A stretch of 34,207 nt of DNA from Comamonadaceae bacterium (GCA_947463025.1 CANHSE010000005.1:1-34207); one strand, 5' to 3'; counted from the stretch's first letter, positions 17,412 to 27,737 are shown. Program-made: numbers and translations. The notes: a model not told the origin generated them from the letters alone.

Positions 17412-18926
17412 ATGGACCTGATTAACAATCTCTCGATCGGTTTCGCCGCCGCTTTCACGCTGCAGAACCTGGCCTATGCCTTCGTCGGCTGCCTACTGGG
17501 CACCCTGATCGGCGTGCTCCCGGGCATTGGCCCGGTCGCCACCATTGCCATGCTGCTGCCCGCCACCTACGCGCTGCCCCCGCTGGCGGCGCTGATCATG
17601 CTGGCTGGCATCTACTACGGCGCTCAGTACGGGGGGTCGACGACCGCCATCTTGGTGAACCTGCCGGGTGAATCGTCCTCGGTGGTGACCACCATCGATG
17701 GCTACCAGATGGCGCGCGCGGGCCGCGCCGGTCCTGCGTTGGCCGCGGCGGGCCTGGGCTCGTTCTTCGCGGGCTGTATTGGCACCCTGATCCTGGCCGC
17801 TTTCGCCGCGCCCTTGACCGAGGTCGCCTTCAAGTTCGGTCCTGCCGAATACTTCTCGCTCATGATCCTGGGCCTGGTCGGCGCCGTGGTGCTGGCCTCG
17901 GGCTCGCTGGTCAAGGCGGTCGCGATGATCGTGCTGGGCCTGCTTCTGGGCATCGTGGGCACCGACGTCAACTCGGGTGTTGCGCGTTTTTCGTTCGACA
18001 TCCCCGAGCTGACCGACGGCATCGGCTTCATCGTGGTCGCCATGGGCGTGTTCGGCTATGGCGAGATCATCATGAATCTCTCCAAATCGGAAGACGACCG
18101 GGAAGTGTTCACCGCCAAGGTGCAGGGCTTGTTCCCCACCGCCGAAGATTTCAAACGCATGGTGCCTGCCGTCCTGCGCGGCACGACGATCGGCTCTGTC
18201 CTGGGCATCCTGCCCGGCGGCGGTGCGCTGCTGGCCGCCTTTGCCGCCTACACCATCGAGAAGAAGATCAAGCTCAAGCAGGGTGAGGTCACCTTCGGCA
18301 AAGGCAACATTCGCGGTGTGGCTGGCCCTGAGGCCGCCAACAACGCGGGCGCCCAGACCTCTTTCATCCCGCTGCTGACGCTGGGCATTCCGCCCAACGC
18401 GGTGATGGCGTTGATGGTGGGTGCGATGACCATCCACAACATCCAGCCGGGCCCGCAGGTCATGACCAGCAACCCGCAGCTGTTTTGGGGCCTGATCGTC
18501 TCGATGTGGCTCGGCAACCTGATGCTGATCGTCCTGAACCTGCCGCTGATTGGCATGTGGATCAAGCTGCTCACCATCCCCTACCGCTGGTTGTTCCCCG
18601 CCATCGTGTTGTTCTGCGCGATCGGTGTGTACTCGACGAACAACAACACCTTCGACATTCGAATGGTGGCCTTGTTCGGCGTCATCGGCTATGTGTTCCT
18701 CAAGCTCGGCTGCGAGCCCGCGCCGTTGCTTCTGGGCTTCATCCTGGGCCCGATGATGGAAGAAAACCTGCGACGCGCGCTGCTGCTTTCGCGTGGCGAC
18801 TGGAGCGTGTTCGTCACCCGCCCGCTGTCCGCCAGCTTGCTGGCCGCTGCGGTGCTGCTGCTCGTGATCGTGCTGCTGCCCTCGATCCGCAGAAAACGTC
18901 AGGACGTCTTCCAGGAAGAAGCCTGA
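17412..18926 (+). CDS. tctA: Tripartite tricarboxylate transporter permease TctA
   Basis: GVLPGIGPVATIAMLLPATYALPPLAALIMLAGIYYGAQYGGSTTAILVNLPGESSSVVTTIDGYQMARAGRAGPALAAAGLGSF: TctA signature. Confidence 0.97.
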   Translation: MDLINNLSIGFAAAFTLQNLAYAFVGCLLGTLIGVLPGIGPVATIAMLLPATYALPPLAALIMLAGIYYGAQYGGSTTAILVNLPGESSSVVTTIDGYQMARAGRAGPALAAAGLGSFFAGCIGTLILAAFAAPLTEVAFKFGPAEYFSLMILGLVGAVVLASGSLVKAVAMIVLGLLLGIVGTDVNSGVARFSFDIPELTDGIGFIVVAMGVFGYGEIIMNLSKSEDDREVFTAKVQGLFPTAEDFKRMVPAVLRGTTIGSVLGILPGGGALLAAFAAYTIEKKIKLKQGEVTFGKGNIRGVAGPEAANNAGAQTSFIPLLTLGIPPNAVMALMVGAMTIHNIQPGPQVMTSNPQLFWGLIVSMWLGNLMLIVLNLPLIGMWIKLLTIPYRWLFPAIVLFCAIGVYSTNNNTFDIRMVALFGVIGYVFLKLGCEPAPLLLGFILGPMMEENLRRALLLSRGDWSVFVTRPLSASLLAAAVLLLVIVLLPSIRRKRQDVFQEEA

Positions 18927-18946
18927 TCTGACCGAAACCCTCAGGC

Positions 18947-18973
18947 AAACGGCACCTTCGGGTGCCGTTTTTC
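18947..18973 (+). terminator. Rho-independent terminator downstream of tctA
   Basis: aaacggcacc-ttcg-ggtgccgttt followed by ttctt: 10-bp perfect stem, UUCG tetraloop and T-rich tail. Confidence 0.92.
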
Positions 18974-19015
18974 TTGGGCTGCGACAATCACGGCCCAATC
19001 AAGAAAGTAGACGAC

Positions 19016-19813
19016 ATGGACATGGGAATCAAGGGCCGCTGGGCCCTGGTATGCGGCGCCAGCAAGGGCCTGGGTCTGGGTTGCGCGCGCGCGCTGGCCC
19101 TGGAGGGCGTGCACGTGGTGATGGTGGCGCGTGGCGCCGACGTGTTGCAGCAGGCGGCGACGGCCCTGCGCACCGACCCGGCGCTGCCCGCGGGCACGCA
19201 GGTCGTGGCGGTGGCGGCCGACATCACCTCGCCTGAAGGTCGCGCCGCCGCTTTCGCCGCGCATGCGGATTACGACATCGTGATCACCAACGCCGGCGGA
19301 CCGCCGCCTGGCGACTTCCGCGACTGGGATCGAGACGTCTGGATCCGGGCGGTCGATGCCAACATGCTCACGCCCATCGAGTTGATCAAGGCCACGGTGG
19401 ACGGCATGGCAGCGCGCGGCTTCGGCCGTATCGTCAACATCACCTCGGGCGCCGTCAAGTCACCGATCGACACCTTGGGTCTGTCCAACGGCGCGCGCAG
19501 CGGGCTGACGGGCTTTGTCGCGGGCGTTGCACGGTCCTCGCGCCTGGCGGCAGTCAACGTCACGATCAACAACCTGCTGCCGGGTGCCTTCGACACCGAA
19601 CGATTGCGCGGCACCATGGGCGGCGTGGCCAAGAAGACCGGCCAGACCCTGGAGGCCGTGATCGATGCGCGCCGCAAGCTCGTTCCGGCGCAGCGCCTGG
19701 GGCAGCCCGACGAGTTCGGCGCGACCTGTTTGTTTTTGTGCAGCGCGCACGCCAGCTACATCACGGGCCAGAACATCCTGATTGACGGCGGCGCCTATTC
19801 GGGCACGTTCTGA
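19016..19813 (+). CDS. SDR family oxidoreductase (atypical, BKR-like)
   Basis: CGASKGLGLGCARALALEG nucleotide-binding motif, ITNAGGPPPGDF, C-terminal SYITGQNILIDGGAYSGTF; canonical YxxxK not present. Confidence 0.9.
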   Translation: MDMGIKGRWALVCGASKGLGLGCARALALEGVHVVMVARGADVLQQAATALRTDPALPAGTQVVAVAADITSPEGRAAAFAAHADYDIVITNAGGPPPGDFRDWDRDVWIRAVDANMLTPIELIKATVDGMAARGFGRIVNITSGAVKSPIDTLGLSNGARSGLTGFVAGVARSSRLAAVNVTINNLLPGAFDTERLRGTMGGVAKKTGQTLEAVIDARRKLVPAQRLGQPDEFGATCLFLCSAHASYITGQNILIDGGAYSGTF

Positions 19814-19822
19814 GCGCGTGCC

Positions 19823-21013
19823 TCACTGCTTGCGTTGCACGATCAGGTTGCGGCGCGCGTCCTCGGGGTAGGCAAAGGTCACCGCACCATTGCGCACCTG
19901 CCCCATCACCAGCATGTTGGGGGTCACGGCGTCCTTGTCGTCGGCGCTGAAGGGGCGCTCGTAGGTGGTGACCACGCCGTAGTAGGGGCGCGAGATGTTC
20001 TCCAGGGCCTGCTTGATGGCGGGACCGCTGAGGTCGCCGTTGCGGATGCCGAACAGGGCGTATAGCAGCAGGTAGGTGCTGTCATAGGCCTGGGCCGCAG
20101 CCATGGGCACCGGGATCTTGCGCACCTTGAACTTGCGCGCGTAAGCCGCCAGGAAAGCAGAACGTCGCTCGTTGCTGGGCTCGGCGATGAAGGTCTGCGC
20201 CATCAGCGCGCCTTCGGCCGCCTCACGCGCGCCGTCAATGAAAAAGGGAAAGGACAGCGGCCAGCCGCCCACCTGGGGCACGTTCCACCGCAGCGCCTGG
20301 CGCCCCCGCGCGATCGCGGCGTTTTCCTTGCCCACGGTGTAGCTGAAGACGACATTCGCGCCAGCGGTGCGCGCGTCCTTCAGGGCCTCGGTCATGTCCT
20401 GTGTGCCCAGCGCGAAGCGGGCCACATGCACTGGCTCGAGCTTGCGCGCGGCCAGCGCCTTGCGCACATCGGCCAGGCCCCCTTCGCCATAGGGGGTGGT
20501 GTCGGCGAAGATCGCCACCCGAGTCCATCCGCGCTTGACCAGATCGGCCACCACGAAGTCCGCCTGCAGGCCATCACGCGCGGAGGTGCGAAAGACATAG
20601 CTGTCCTTGGCCGCAAAGCGCGCGGTGACCGGACTGCCCGCGGCGCACGGCACGATCAGAGGGATTCGGTTTTTCTGGAACACGTCCAGGGCTGCCATTG
20701 CCACCCCGGTGTTGCAAAAGCCGATCGTCGCCAGCACACGCTCGCTGGCTAGCGCGGTGGCCTGGGCCAGGCCGGTGGGCGGATCGGCCTTATCGTCCTT
20801 GACCACCAGCTCGATCGGACGGCCCAGGTAGCCGCCCACGGCGTTGATCTCCTCCACGGCGAGCTCAATCCCTTGCAGCATCGGCACACCGAAATCCGAC
20901 GATGGGCCGCTCAAGGGGCCGATCACGCCGATACGCAAAGGGGTCTGGAGGGTTTGGGCCGGGGCGGTCACGCAAAGCGCCGCCAGCCAGGCCCCGATGA
21001 ACAGGTTCCGCAT
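19823..21013 (-). CDS. ABC transporter substrate-binding protein, LivK/type I periplasmic binding family
   Basis: Signal peptide MRNLFIGAWLAALCVTAPAQ; LRIGVIGPLSGPSSDFGVPMLQGIELAVEEINAVGGYLGRPIELVVKDDKADP. Confidence 0.92.
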   Translation of the reverse strand: MRNLFIGAWLAALCVTAPAQTLQTPLRIGVIGPLSGPSSDFGVPMLQGIELAVEEINAVGGYLGRPIELVVKDDKADPPTGLAQATALASERVLATIGFCNTGVAMAALDVFQKNRIPLIVPCAAGSPVTARFAAKDSYVFRTSARDGLQADFVVADLVKRGWTRVAIFADTTPYGEGGLADVRKALAARKLEPVHVARFALGTQDMTEALKDARTAGANVVFSYTVGKENAAIARGRQALRWNVPQVGGWPLSFPFFIDGAREAAEGALMAQTFIAEPSNERRSAFLAAYARKFKVRKIPVPMAAAQAYDSTYLLLYALFGIRNGDLSGPAIKQALENISRPYYGVVTTYERPFSADDKDAVTPNMLVMGQVRNGAVTFAYPEDARRNLIVQRKQ

Positions 21014-21095
21014 TGTTTTCTCCCTTGAATGAAAACAATGGTATTCGTATTCGAGCCTGCCCGGCAATGCAGGCGGGCGCGCGGGCAGCTTGCGG

Positions 21096-22007
21096 TCAGC
21101 TCGGTTTGCGCGAAGACACCACGATGCCGCTGACGATCAGACCGAAGGCGGCTAGGTGATGCCACTGTGGCGGCTCGCCCAGAAAGGCCGCCGACATCAC
21201 GGCCGCAAACAGCGGGGTGAGGTTGCTGAAAACACCGGCAATGCCGGGCCCCACCCGCTGCACCCCCAGCCCCCAGGCCCGGTAAGCCAGGACCGCAGGG
21301 CCGATGGCCACAAAGGCCAATGTTGCGGCCAGCGGCCCGCCCCACTGAATGGGGGGCGGATCGGCCAGCGCCCACTCGGCGCCCGCGAACAGACCGGCCC
21401 AGGCCAGCCCCGGCACCACCTGCACCATCAGAAAGGCGGCCCAGTCCGCGCGCAGACCGGGCGGATCCTGGTCGGTGCGGGTCAGGAGCCAGCTGTACCA
21501 GGCCCAGGTCGCGGTGGCCACCAGCATGTACAGGTCACCGACCACGAACTGCACCTGTGCCAGGCGGGTGATGTCGCCATGGGCCAGAACCACCCCGACG
21601 CCCAGGATGGACAGCAGGGCCCCCAGCAGCGAGCGCAAGGCCAGGGCCTGCCCAAAAAACAAGGTGCCGATCATCAGCGTGAAGGCCGGCATGCTCGCGC
21701 CCACCAGGGTCACGTTCACCGGCGTCGAGGTCTTGAGCGCCAGGTACTGCAAGGCGTTGTACAGGCCCACACTGAGCAGGCCCAGCAGCGCGTAGCGGCG
21801 CCAGTGGGTCTGCAGCGGCCCGCCCGGGCGCAGCACCCAGGCGGCCAGCGGCAGCAGCACCAGGAAGGCGATCGCCCAGCGCAGGAAATTCAGGGTGATG
21901 GGCGGCACCAGCGAGCCCACCAGGCGCCCGACCACGGCGTTACCCGACCACATCAGGGGAGGTACCACCAGAATGGCGATGGTTCGAAGCGTCAAAGGCG
22001 AGTGCAT
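21096..22007 (-). CDS. EamA/DMT family transporter
   Basis: MHSPLTLRTIAILVVPPLMWSGNAVVGRLVGSLVPPITLNFLRWAIAFLVLLPLA; two EamA repeats; start chosen at ATG 22007. Confidence 0.9.
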   Translation of the reverse strand: MHSPLTLRTIAILVVPPLMWSGNAVVGRLVGSLVPPITLNFLRWAIAFLVLLPLAAWVLRPGGPLQTHWRRYALLGLLSVGLYNALQYLALKTSTPVNVTLVGASMPAFTLMIGTLFFGQALALRSLLGALLSILGVGVVLAHGDITRLAQVQFVVGDLYMLVATATWAWYSWLLTRTDQDPPGLRADWAAFLMVQVVPGLAWAGLFAGAEWALADPPPIQWGGPLAATLAFVAIGPAVLAYRAWGLGVQRVGPGIAGVFSNLTPLFAAVMSAAFLGEPPQWHHLAAFGLIVSGIVVSSRKPS

Positions 22008-22120
22008 GCGAGGGGCGACTGTAGCCCACTGGCGCGCTGCACCCCTCGCAGGCCACTCGGCAGGGCCCGCGGATTCGTGGCACGATCGCGCGCTTTGAGA
22101 CCCCGTACCAGGAGACACAC

Positions 22121-23104
22121 ATGATTCAAGCCATACGCCTGCGCCAAAACGGCGGCCCCGAACAGATGGAACTGGTCGATGTCGAAGTTGGCCAACCCGG
22201 CCCCGGCGAGATCCGCATTCGTCATCACGCCGTCGGCCTAAACTTCATCGACGTCTACCAGCGCACCGGCCTGTACCCCATGCAACTGCCTGCCGGCCTG
22301 GGCATGGAAGGCGCCGGCATCGTCGAGGCGGTGGGCGAAGGCGTCACGCACCTGAAGGTGGGTGATCGCGCTGCCTACGCCGGCCACCCTCCGGGCGCCT
22401 ACAGCCAGGCGCGTGTCATGCCCGCCAAGTGCGTGTGCAAGCTGCCCGACGTGATCGACTTCGAGACCGGCGCCGCCATGATGCTCAAGGGCCTCACCGC
22501 CCAATACCTGCTCAAACGCGTGCTGCCCCAAGGCGGTCTGCAAAAAGGCGACTTCGTGTTGTTTCATGCCGTCGCCGGTGGCGTTGGTCTGATCGCCGTG
22601 CAGTGGGCCAAGCACCTGGGCCTGCAGCTGATTGGCACCGCGGGCACCGACGAAAAATGCGCGCTGGCCAAGTCGCTGGGCGCTGCCCACGTGATCAACT
22701 ACCAGCGCGAGGACTTCGCCGCGCGGGTCAAGGAAATCACCGGTGGCCTGGGCGTGAAGGTGGTCTACGACTCGGTGGGCAAGGACACCTGGGACAAATC
22801 GCTGGACTGCCTGCGGCCCTTCGGCCTGATGGCGTCGTTCGGCAATGCCTCGGGCCCGGTGCCGCCGTTTGCGCCCGGCATCCTGGGCACCAAGGGCTCG
22901 ATCTATGTCACGCGCCAGACCTTGTTTAGCCACATCGCCACGCGCGAGACCACCCAGGAGATGGCCGACGACCTGTTCGCGGTGGTGGCCAGCGGCGCGG
23001 TGAAGATCCGCATTGACCAGCGCTATCCGCTCTCGCAGGTGGCGCAGGCCCATCGCGACCTGGAAGCGCGCAAGACCACAGGCTGCACCATCTTGCTGCC
23101 CTGA
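22121..23104 (+). CDS. Quinone oxidoreductase (zinc-free MDR family)
   Basis: MIQAIRLRQNGGPEQMELVDVEVGQPGPGEIRIRHHAVGLNFIDVYQRTGLYP; HAVAGGVGLIAVQWAKHLG. Confidence 0.95.
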   Translation: MIQAIRLRQNGGPEQMELVDVEVGQPGPGEIRIRHHAVGLNFIDVYQRTGLYPMQLPAGLGMEGAGIVEAVGEGVTHLKVGDRAAYAGHPPGAYSQARVMPAKCVCKLPDVIDFETGAAMMLKGLTAQYLLKRVLPQGGLQKGDFVLFHAVAGGVGLIAVQWAKHLGLQLIGTAGTDEKCALAKSLGAAHVINYQREDFAARVKEITGGLGVKVVYDSVGKDTWDKSLDCLRPFGLMASFGNASGPVPPFAPGILGTKGSIYVTRQTLFSHIATRETTQEMADDLFAVVASGAVKIRIDQRYPLSQVAQAHRDLEARKTTGCTILLP

Positions 23105-23128
23105 GCGTCCGCGGGGCGGCGCAGGCGC

Positions 23129-23620
23129 TCAGCGTCCGCGCCGCACCCGCAGCAATTCGTCCAGGATCATGCCGATGGCGCCAGCGGTGATCGCCGAATC
23201 GGCCACATTGAACGCGGGGAAGGCCCAGCCCGCGTAATGCAGCTGGACGAAGTCGACCACATAGCCATACAGCACGCGGTCCACCACGTTGCCGACCGCG
23301 CCTCCAAGCAGGCAGGCCATGGAAAAGGCGAACAGGCGCTGGCTGCTATGAGACCGTAGCAGCCACACGATGAAGATCGCCGCGCCGATGCCCAGGGCGG
23401 TGAAGAACCACCGTTGCCAGCCCGAGGCCGAGGCCAGGAATGAGAACGCGGCTCCCGGGTTGTGCACCCGCACGATATTGAAAAAGGACGTCACGTAGGT
23501 CGAATCGCCCAGTGCGTAGTGCCCCAGGATCAGGACCTTGGTGAACTGATCGACCAGAAACAGTAGCAAGGCCAGCCCCAGCCAGGGCAGCATGCCACGC
23601 AGCGTGCCCGAGCGCGCCAT
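23129..23620 (-). CDS. lspA: Signal peptidase II (prolipoprotein signal peptidase)
   Basis: [16 protein letters not shown] and [15 protein letters not shown] catalytic Asp motifs; TGATG overlap with ileS. Confidence 0.97.
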   Translation of the reverse strand: MARSGTLRGMLPWLGLALLLFLVDQFTKVLILGHYALGDSTYVTSFFNIVRVHNPGAAFSFLASASGWQRWFFTALGIGAAIFIVWLLRSHSSQRLFAFSMACLLGGAVGNVVDRVLYGYVVDFVQLHYAGWAFPAFNVADSAITAGAIGMILDELLRVRRGR

Positions 23621-26478
23621 CAGGCGTGGGCCCGGGCTTCGCCCGCGCCATACAAGTTGGATGTGCAGCGCCCGCAGATCGTCGGGTGGGCCGCGTCATG
23701 GCCGACGTCATCGCGCCAGTGCCAGCAACGCTCGCACTTCGTCGCTTGAGACGGGCTGGCTTTCACCGCCAGTGCCTCACCCGCCTGCAGCGTGATCGCC
23801 GAGGAGATGAAGACGAACTTCAGGTCCTCGCCCAGGCTGGATAGCAGGGCGTGATCGGTGGGCGGTGCGGTGAGGGAAAGGTCGGCCTGCAGCGAGGAGC
23901 CCACTTCGCCCTTTTCGCGCAGGGCCTCGACTTCCTTGTTGGCAGCGTCGCGGATCTCGCGGATGCGGTTCCATTTGGCCAGCAGGGCTTCGTCGGGGCC
24001 GCCGATCTCGGCATAGGTCTCGAAGAAGATGGAGTCGGAATCACCAAACAACTTCCACGCTTCTTCCGCGGTGAAACTCAGGAAGGGCGCCATCCACCGC
24101 AGCATCGCGTGCGTGATGTTCCACAGTGCGGTCTGTGCGCTGCGTCGGGCATGCGACTTCGGGCCGGTGGTGTAGAGGCGGTCCTTGAGGATGTCCAGGT
24201 AGAAGGCGCCCAGATCTTCGGAGCAATACACCTGCAGCTTGGCCACCACCGGGTGGAACTCATACACCTCGTAGTGGGCCAGCACCTCCGCCTGAAATTG
24301 CGCCGCGCGGCTCATGGCGTAACGGTCGATCTCGAGCATCTCCGAGACAGGCACCGCGTCCTTCGCCGGATCGAAGTCGCTTACGTTGGCGAGCAAAAAG
24401 CGCAGGGTGTTGCGGATGCGGCGATAGGCGTCGACCACGCGCGCCAGGATCTTGTCGTCGCCGGCGATATCACCTGAATAGTCGGAGGCAGCCACCCACA
24501 GGCGGATGATCTCGGCGCCCAGCTTCTCGCTGGTCTTTTGCGGATCGACGCCGTTGCCCAGCGACTTGGACATCTTGCGGCCCTGGCTGTCCACCGTGAA
24601 GCCGTGCGTGAGGAGGCCCCGGTAAGGCGCGCGGCCATACATCGCGCAGGCCGTGAGCAGCGAGCTGTGAAACCAGCCGCGGTGCTGGTCGTGGCCTTCG
24701 AGGTACAGGTCGGCCTCGGGGCCGCTCTCATGGCCCGCGCCGGCGTGCGAGCCCTTGAGGACGGTGGTGTGCGTGGTACCCGAGTCGAACCACACTTCCA
24801 GGATGTCGGTGCTCTTGGTGTAGTGCGGGGCATCGGCAGCCGCGCCGACGCGCGCCAGGATCTCCTCGGCGGACGCCTTGGACCAGGCCTCGATGCCGCC
24901 AGCCTCGACCATCTGCGCCGCGATGTCCAGGATCTCGGGTGTCTTGGGATGCAGCTCGCCCGAGTCCATATGCAGAAAGAAAGGCAGCGGCACGCCCCAA
25001 CTGCGCTGGCGCGAGATGCACCAGTCGGGGCGACCGGCGATCATGTCGCGCAGGCGGGCCTTGCCGTTCTCGGGATAGAACTGCGTCTCTTCGATGGCCG
25101 CGAGCGCCAGTTCGCGCAGCGTGCCGGGGGCCTTGTCCTTCGTGAACACGCCTTCGCCCGCGTCCATGCGGATGAACCACTGGGCCGCGGCGCGGTAGAT
25201 CACCGGCGACTTGTGGCGCCAGCAATGCGGGTAGCTGTGTGTGATGTTTTCGGTAGCAAACAGGCGCCCGGCTTCGCGCAAGGTGTCAATGACGACGGGC
25301 GCGGCCTTCCAGATGTTTTGGCCACCAAAAAGCGCGAGCTCCGGTGCGTAGCTGCCGTGGCCTTGCACTGGATTGAGGATGTCGTCGTAGGCGACGCCAT
25401 GGGCGACGCAGCTGTTGAAGTCCTCTACGCCATAGGCGGGGGCGGAGTGCACGATGCCCGTGCCGTCGTCGGCCGTGGCGTAGTCGGCGAGGTACACGGG
25501 CGAGAGGCGCCGGTAGGCGGCGTCCACGTCGTGCAGCGGGTGGCGAAAGTTCAGGCCGCCCAGTTTCTCGCCAGGGGTGGTGGCCAGCACCTGGCCCTCC
25601 AGGGCGTAGCGGGCCAGGCACTTCTCCACCAGGGATTCGGCCACCACGATCAAGCCGCGCGGCGTGTCCACCAGCGCGTAGACGATCTCGGGGTTCAGGT
25701 TCAGGGCCTGGTTGGCGGGCAGGGTCCAGGCGGTGGTGGTCCAGATCACGGCGTACGCCGGCTTGGCCAGGGTGGGCAGGTCAAAGGCAGCGGCCAGCTT
25801 CGCGGGCTCGTCGCACTCAAAGCCCACGTCCAGCGTCTGCGACTTCTTGTCCGCGTACTCGATCTCGAATTCCGCCAGGGACGAGCCGCAGTCGAAGCAC
25901 CAGTAGACAGGCTTTAGGCCGCGGTACACGAAGCCGCGTTCCATCACGCGCTTGAAGGCGCGGATCTCGTCGGCCTCGTTGCGCGGGGCCATGGTTTGGT
26001 AGGGGTGGTCCCAGTCGCCCAGCACGCCCAGGCGCTTGAAATCGGCCATTTGCAAGGCGATCTGCTCGGTGGCGAAGGCGCGGCTCTTGGCCTGCATCTC
26101 GTCGCGCGGCAGCTTGCGTCCGTGCTTTTTTTCGATCGCGTTCTCGATCGGCAGGCCATGGCAGTCCCAGCCCGGGATGTAGGCCGCGTCCAGACCCTTT
26201 AACTGACGCGACTTCACGATCATGTCCTTGAGGATCTTGTTGACCGCGTGCCCCATATGGATCTGCCCGTTGGCATAGGGCGGGCCGTCGTGCAGCACGA
26301 ACTTCTCGTGGCTGCAGCGCGCTTCGCGCAGTCGCTTGTACAGGCCCTTGTCCTCCCACTCGGCGACCCAGCCTGGCTCGCGTTTGGGCAAGTCGCCACG
26401 CATCGGGAAGGGCGTATCGGGGAGATTGAGCGTGGCGCGGTAATCGGTCGCCGGGGCGTTGTTCTTCGGATCGGACAT
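23620..26478 (-). CDS. ileS: Isoleucyl-tRNA synthetase
   Basis: [22 protein letters not shown] (HIGH-type), [12 protein letters not shown] (KMSKS), C-terminal zinc ligands CERCWHWR / CGRC; start MSDPKNNAP at 26478. Confidence 0.98.
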   Translation of the reverse strand: MSDPKNNAPATDYRATLNLPDTPFPMRGDLPKREPGWVAEWEDKGLYKRLREARCSHEKFVLHDGPPYANGQIHMGHAVNKILKDMIVKSRQLKGLDAAYIPGWDCHGLPIENAIEKKHGRKLPRDEMQAKSRAFATEQIALQMADFKRLGVLGDWDHPYQTMAPRNEADEIRAFKRVMERGFVYRGLKPVYWCFDCGSSLAEFEIEYADKKSQTLDVGFECDEPAKLAAAFDLPTLAKPAYAVIWTTTAWTLPANQALNLNPEIVYALVDTPRGLIVVAESLVEKCLARYALEGQVLATTPGEKLGGLNFRHPLHDVDAAYRRLSPVYLADYATADDGTGIVHSAPAYGVEDFNSCVAHGVAYDDILNPVQGHGSYAPELALFGGQNIWKAAPVVIDTLREAGRLFATENITHSYPHCWRHKSPVIYRAAAQWFIRMDAGEGVFTKDKAPGTLRELALAAIEETQFYPENGKARLRDMIAGRPDWCISRQRSWGVPLPFFLHMDSGELHPKTPEILDIAAQMVEAGGIEAWSKASAEEILARVGAAADAPHYTKSTDILEVWFDSGTTHTTVLKGSHAGAGHESGPEADLYLEGHDQHRGWFHSSLLTACAMYGRAPYRGLLTHGFTVDSQGRKMSKSLGNGVDPQKTSEKLGAEIIRLWVAASDYSGDIAGDDKILARVVDAYRRIRNTLRFLLANVSDFDPAKDAVPVSEMLEIDRYAMSRAAQFQAEVLAHYEVYEFHPVVAKLQVYCSEDLGAFYLDILKDRLYTTGPKSHARRSAQTALWNITHAMLRWMAPFLSFTAEEAWKLFGDSDSIFFETYAEIGGPDEALLAKWNRIREIRDAANKEVEALREKGEVGSSLQADLSLTAPPTDHALLSSLGEDLKFVFISSAITLQAGEALAVKASPSQATKCERCWHWRDDVGHDAAHPTICGRCTSNLYGAGEARAHA

Positions 26479-26493
26479 GGCGGTGCGTTTCGG

Positions 26494-26585
26494 GGGCTTC
26501 GACAAGCTCAGCCCGAACAGTGCGGGGGAGGGGGCTGCGGTGGGCAGCAGGTCCTGCAGTCGTTCGCCCTGAGCCTGTCGAAGGG
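26494..26585. repeat. Inverted pair of dispersed extragenic repeat units (cttcgacaagctcagcccgaac / gttcgccctgagcctgtcgaag)
   Basis: 26494-26518 ggcttcgacaagctcagcccgaaca and 26561-26585 cgttcgccctgagcctgtcgaaggg; the second arm's reverse complement (cccttcgacaggctcagggcgaacg) closely matches the first. Lies in the ribF-ileS gap. Confidence 0.85.
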
Positions 26586-26607
26586 CGGCGAACGGGCGGG
26601 CAGGTCG

Positions 26608-27606
26608 CTAAATTCGATCGCGCGTGGTCTGGCGGCGGGTGGAGGCGAAGAAACCGCGGGCGTCATCGCAGTCGCGGGCGATGCCGGACGTGAGAGCGTC
26701 CAGGCTCTCGTACTTCAACTCGTCGTGCAATTTGTGCAGGAGGTCCACCCGGACGATTTTACCGTAGGCCCCTTCGGCGCCCAGGTGGACCGGCCAGTCC
26801 AGGCAATGGGTCTCCAGCAGCACCCGCCCGCCATTGACATCGTTGGGGTCCAGGGAGGGCCGAATGCCCAGATTGGCCACGCCCTCCAGGGGTGCGGCAT
26901 CGAGCCCGTGCACATGGACCGCAAAGATGCCGCTGGCGGCCGGCTTCCAGTGAGAAAAGCGTAGATTGAGGGTGCGAAAGCCCAGATCTCGACCCAGCTT
27001 GCGCCCGTGCACCACATGGCCGCTGATGCTGTAGGGACGCCCCAGCAGGGTGGCGGCGGCCTGCATGTCGCCGCACGCCAGGGCGTCGCGCACCGCCGAA
27101 CTGGACACGCGCAGGGTGTGCACCTCGTAGCTGTTCATGCGGGCCACGTCGAAGCCCCCGGCCGCCCCGGCGGCGTCGAGCATCGCGTAGTCCCCGCTGC
27201 GTTTGGCGCCGAAGCGGAAATCGTCTCCCACCAGCACATAGCGCGCGCGCAGCCCCCGCACCAGCACCTCGTCGATGAAGGCCTGGGGCTGTTGGCTGGA
27301 CAGGCGTTCGTCAAAGGGGACGACGACGCATTGCGCCACCCCGCAGGCCGCCAGTTCGGTGAGCTTGTCTCGCAGTGTGGCGATGCGTGCGGGTGCCAGT
27401 TCGGGCTTGCGTAGCGCGCCTGCGAAGTAATCGCGTGGGTGCGGCTCGAACGTCAGCACGCAACTGGGCACCCGCCGGTGGCGGGCTTCGTTGTTCAAAA
27501 GAGCGAGCATGGCCTGGTGGCCCCGATGCACACCATCGAAATTGCCAATGGTCAGGGCGCAAGCCGGTGCGATGTCCGGGTGGTGGAAGCCGCGAAAAAT
27601 CTGCAT
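26608..27606 (-). CDS. ribF: Bifunctional riboflavin kinase/FAD synthetase
   Basis: MQIFRGFHHPDIAPACALTIGNFDGVHRGHQAML; GRPYSISGHVVHGRKLGRDLGFRTLN; start at ATG 27606. Confidence 0.96.
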   Translation of the reverse strand: MQIFRGFHHPDIAPACALTIGNFDGVHRGHQAMLALLNNEARHRRVPSCVLTFEPHPRDYFAGALRKPELAPARIATLRDKLTELAACGVAQCVVVPFDERLSSQQPQAFIDEVLVRGLRARYVLVGDDFRFGAKRSGDYAMLDAAGAAGGFDVARMNSYEVHTLRVSSSAVRDALACGDMQAAATLLGRPYSISGHVVHGRKLGRDLGFRTLNLRFSHWKPAASGIFAVHVHGLDAAPLEGVANLGIRPSLDPNDVNGGRVLLETHCLDWPVHLGAEGAYGKIVRVDLLHKLHDELKYESLDALTSGIARDCDDARGFFASTRRQTTRDRI

Positions 27607-27737
27607 CGCGAAGGATAGGTTTTGGGTTGTCGCCAGGGCCGGTGCCGCCGGCGCCACGCAGGTTCGCCGTCATTGAAAGAGGTTATATTGTCAGGGCTAA
27701 GTTGTTCCGTGGTTCGCGTCGTTCAAGGAGAAGTCGC

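Noticed and set aside
17493-18998. 501-aa minus-strand ORF antisense to tctA
   Set aside because: Composition (HDQRG-rich) is typical of an antisense frame; tctA on the plus strand is unambiguous.
23103-23150. Repeat of agcgtccgcg between qor and lspA ends as a terminator
   Set aside because: Weak pairing and no T tract; probably chance in GC-rich sequence.
24538-25917. 459-aa plus-strand ORF inside ileS
   Set aside because: Antisense to ileS; low-complexity composition and no family resemblance.
26248-26964. 238-aa plus-strand ORF across ileS start, repeat and ribF end, containing ALSLSKG
   Set aside because: Spurious translation over the dispersed repeat and two antisense genes.
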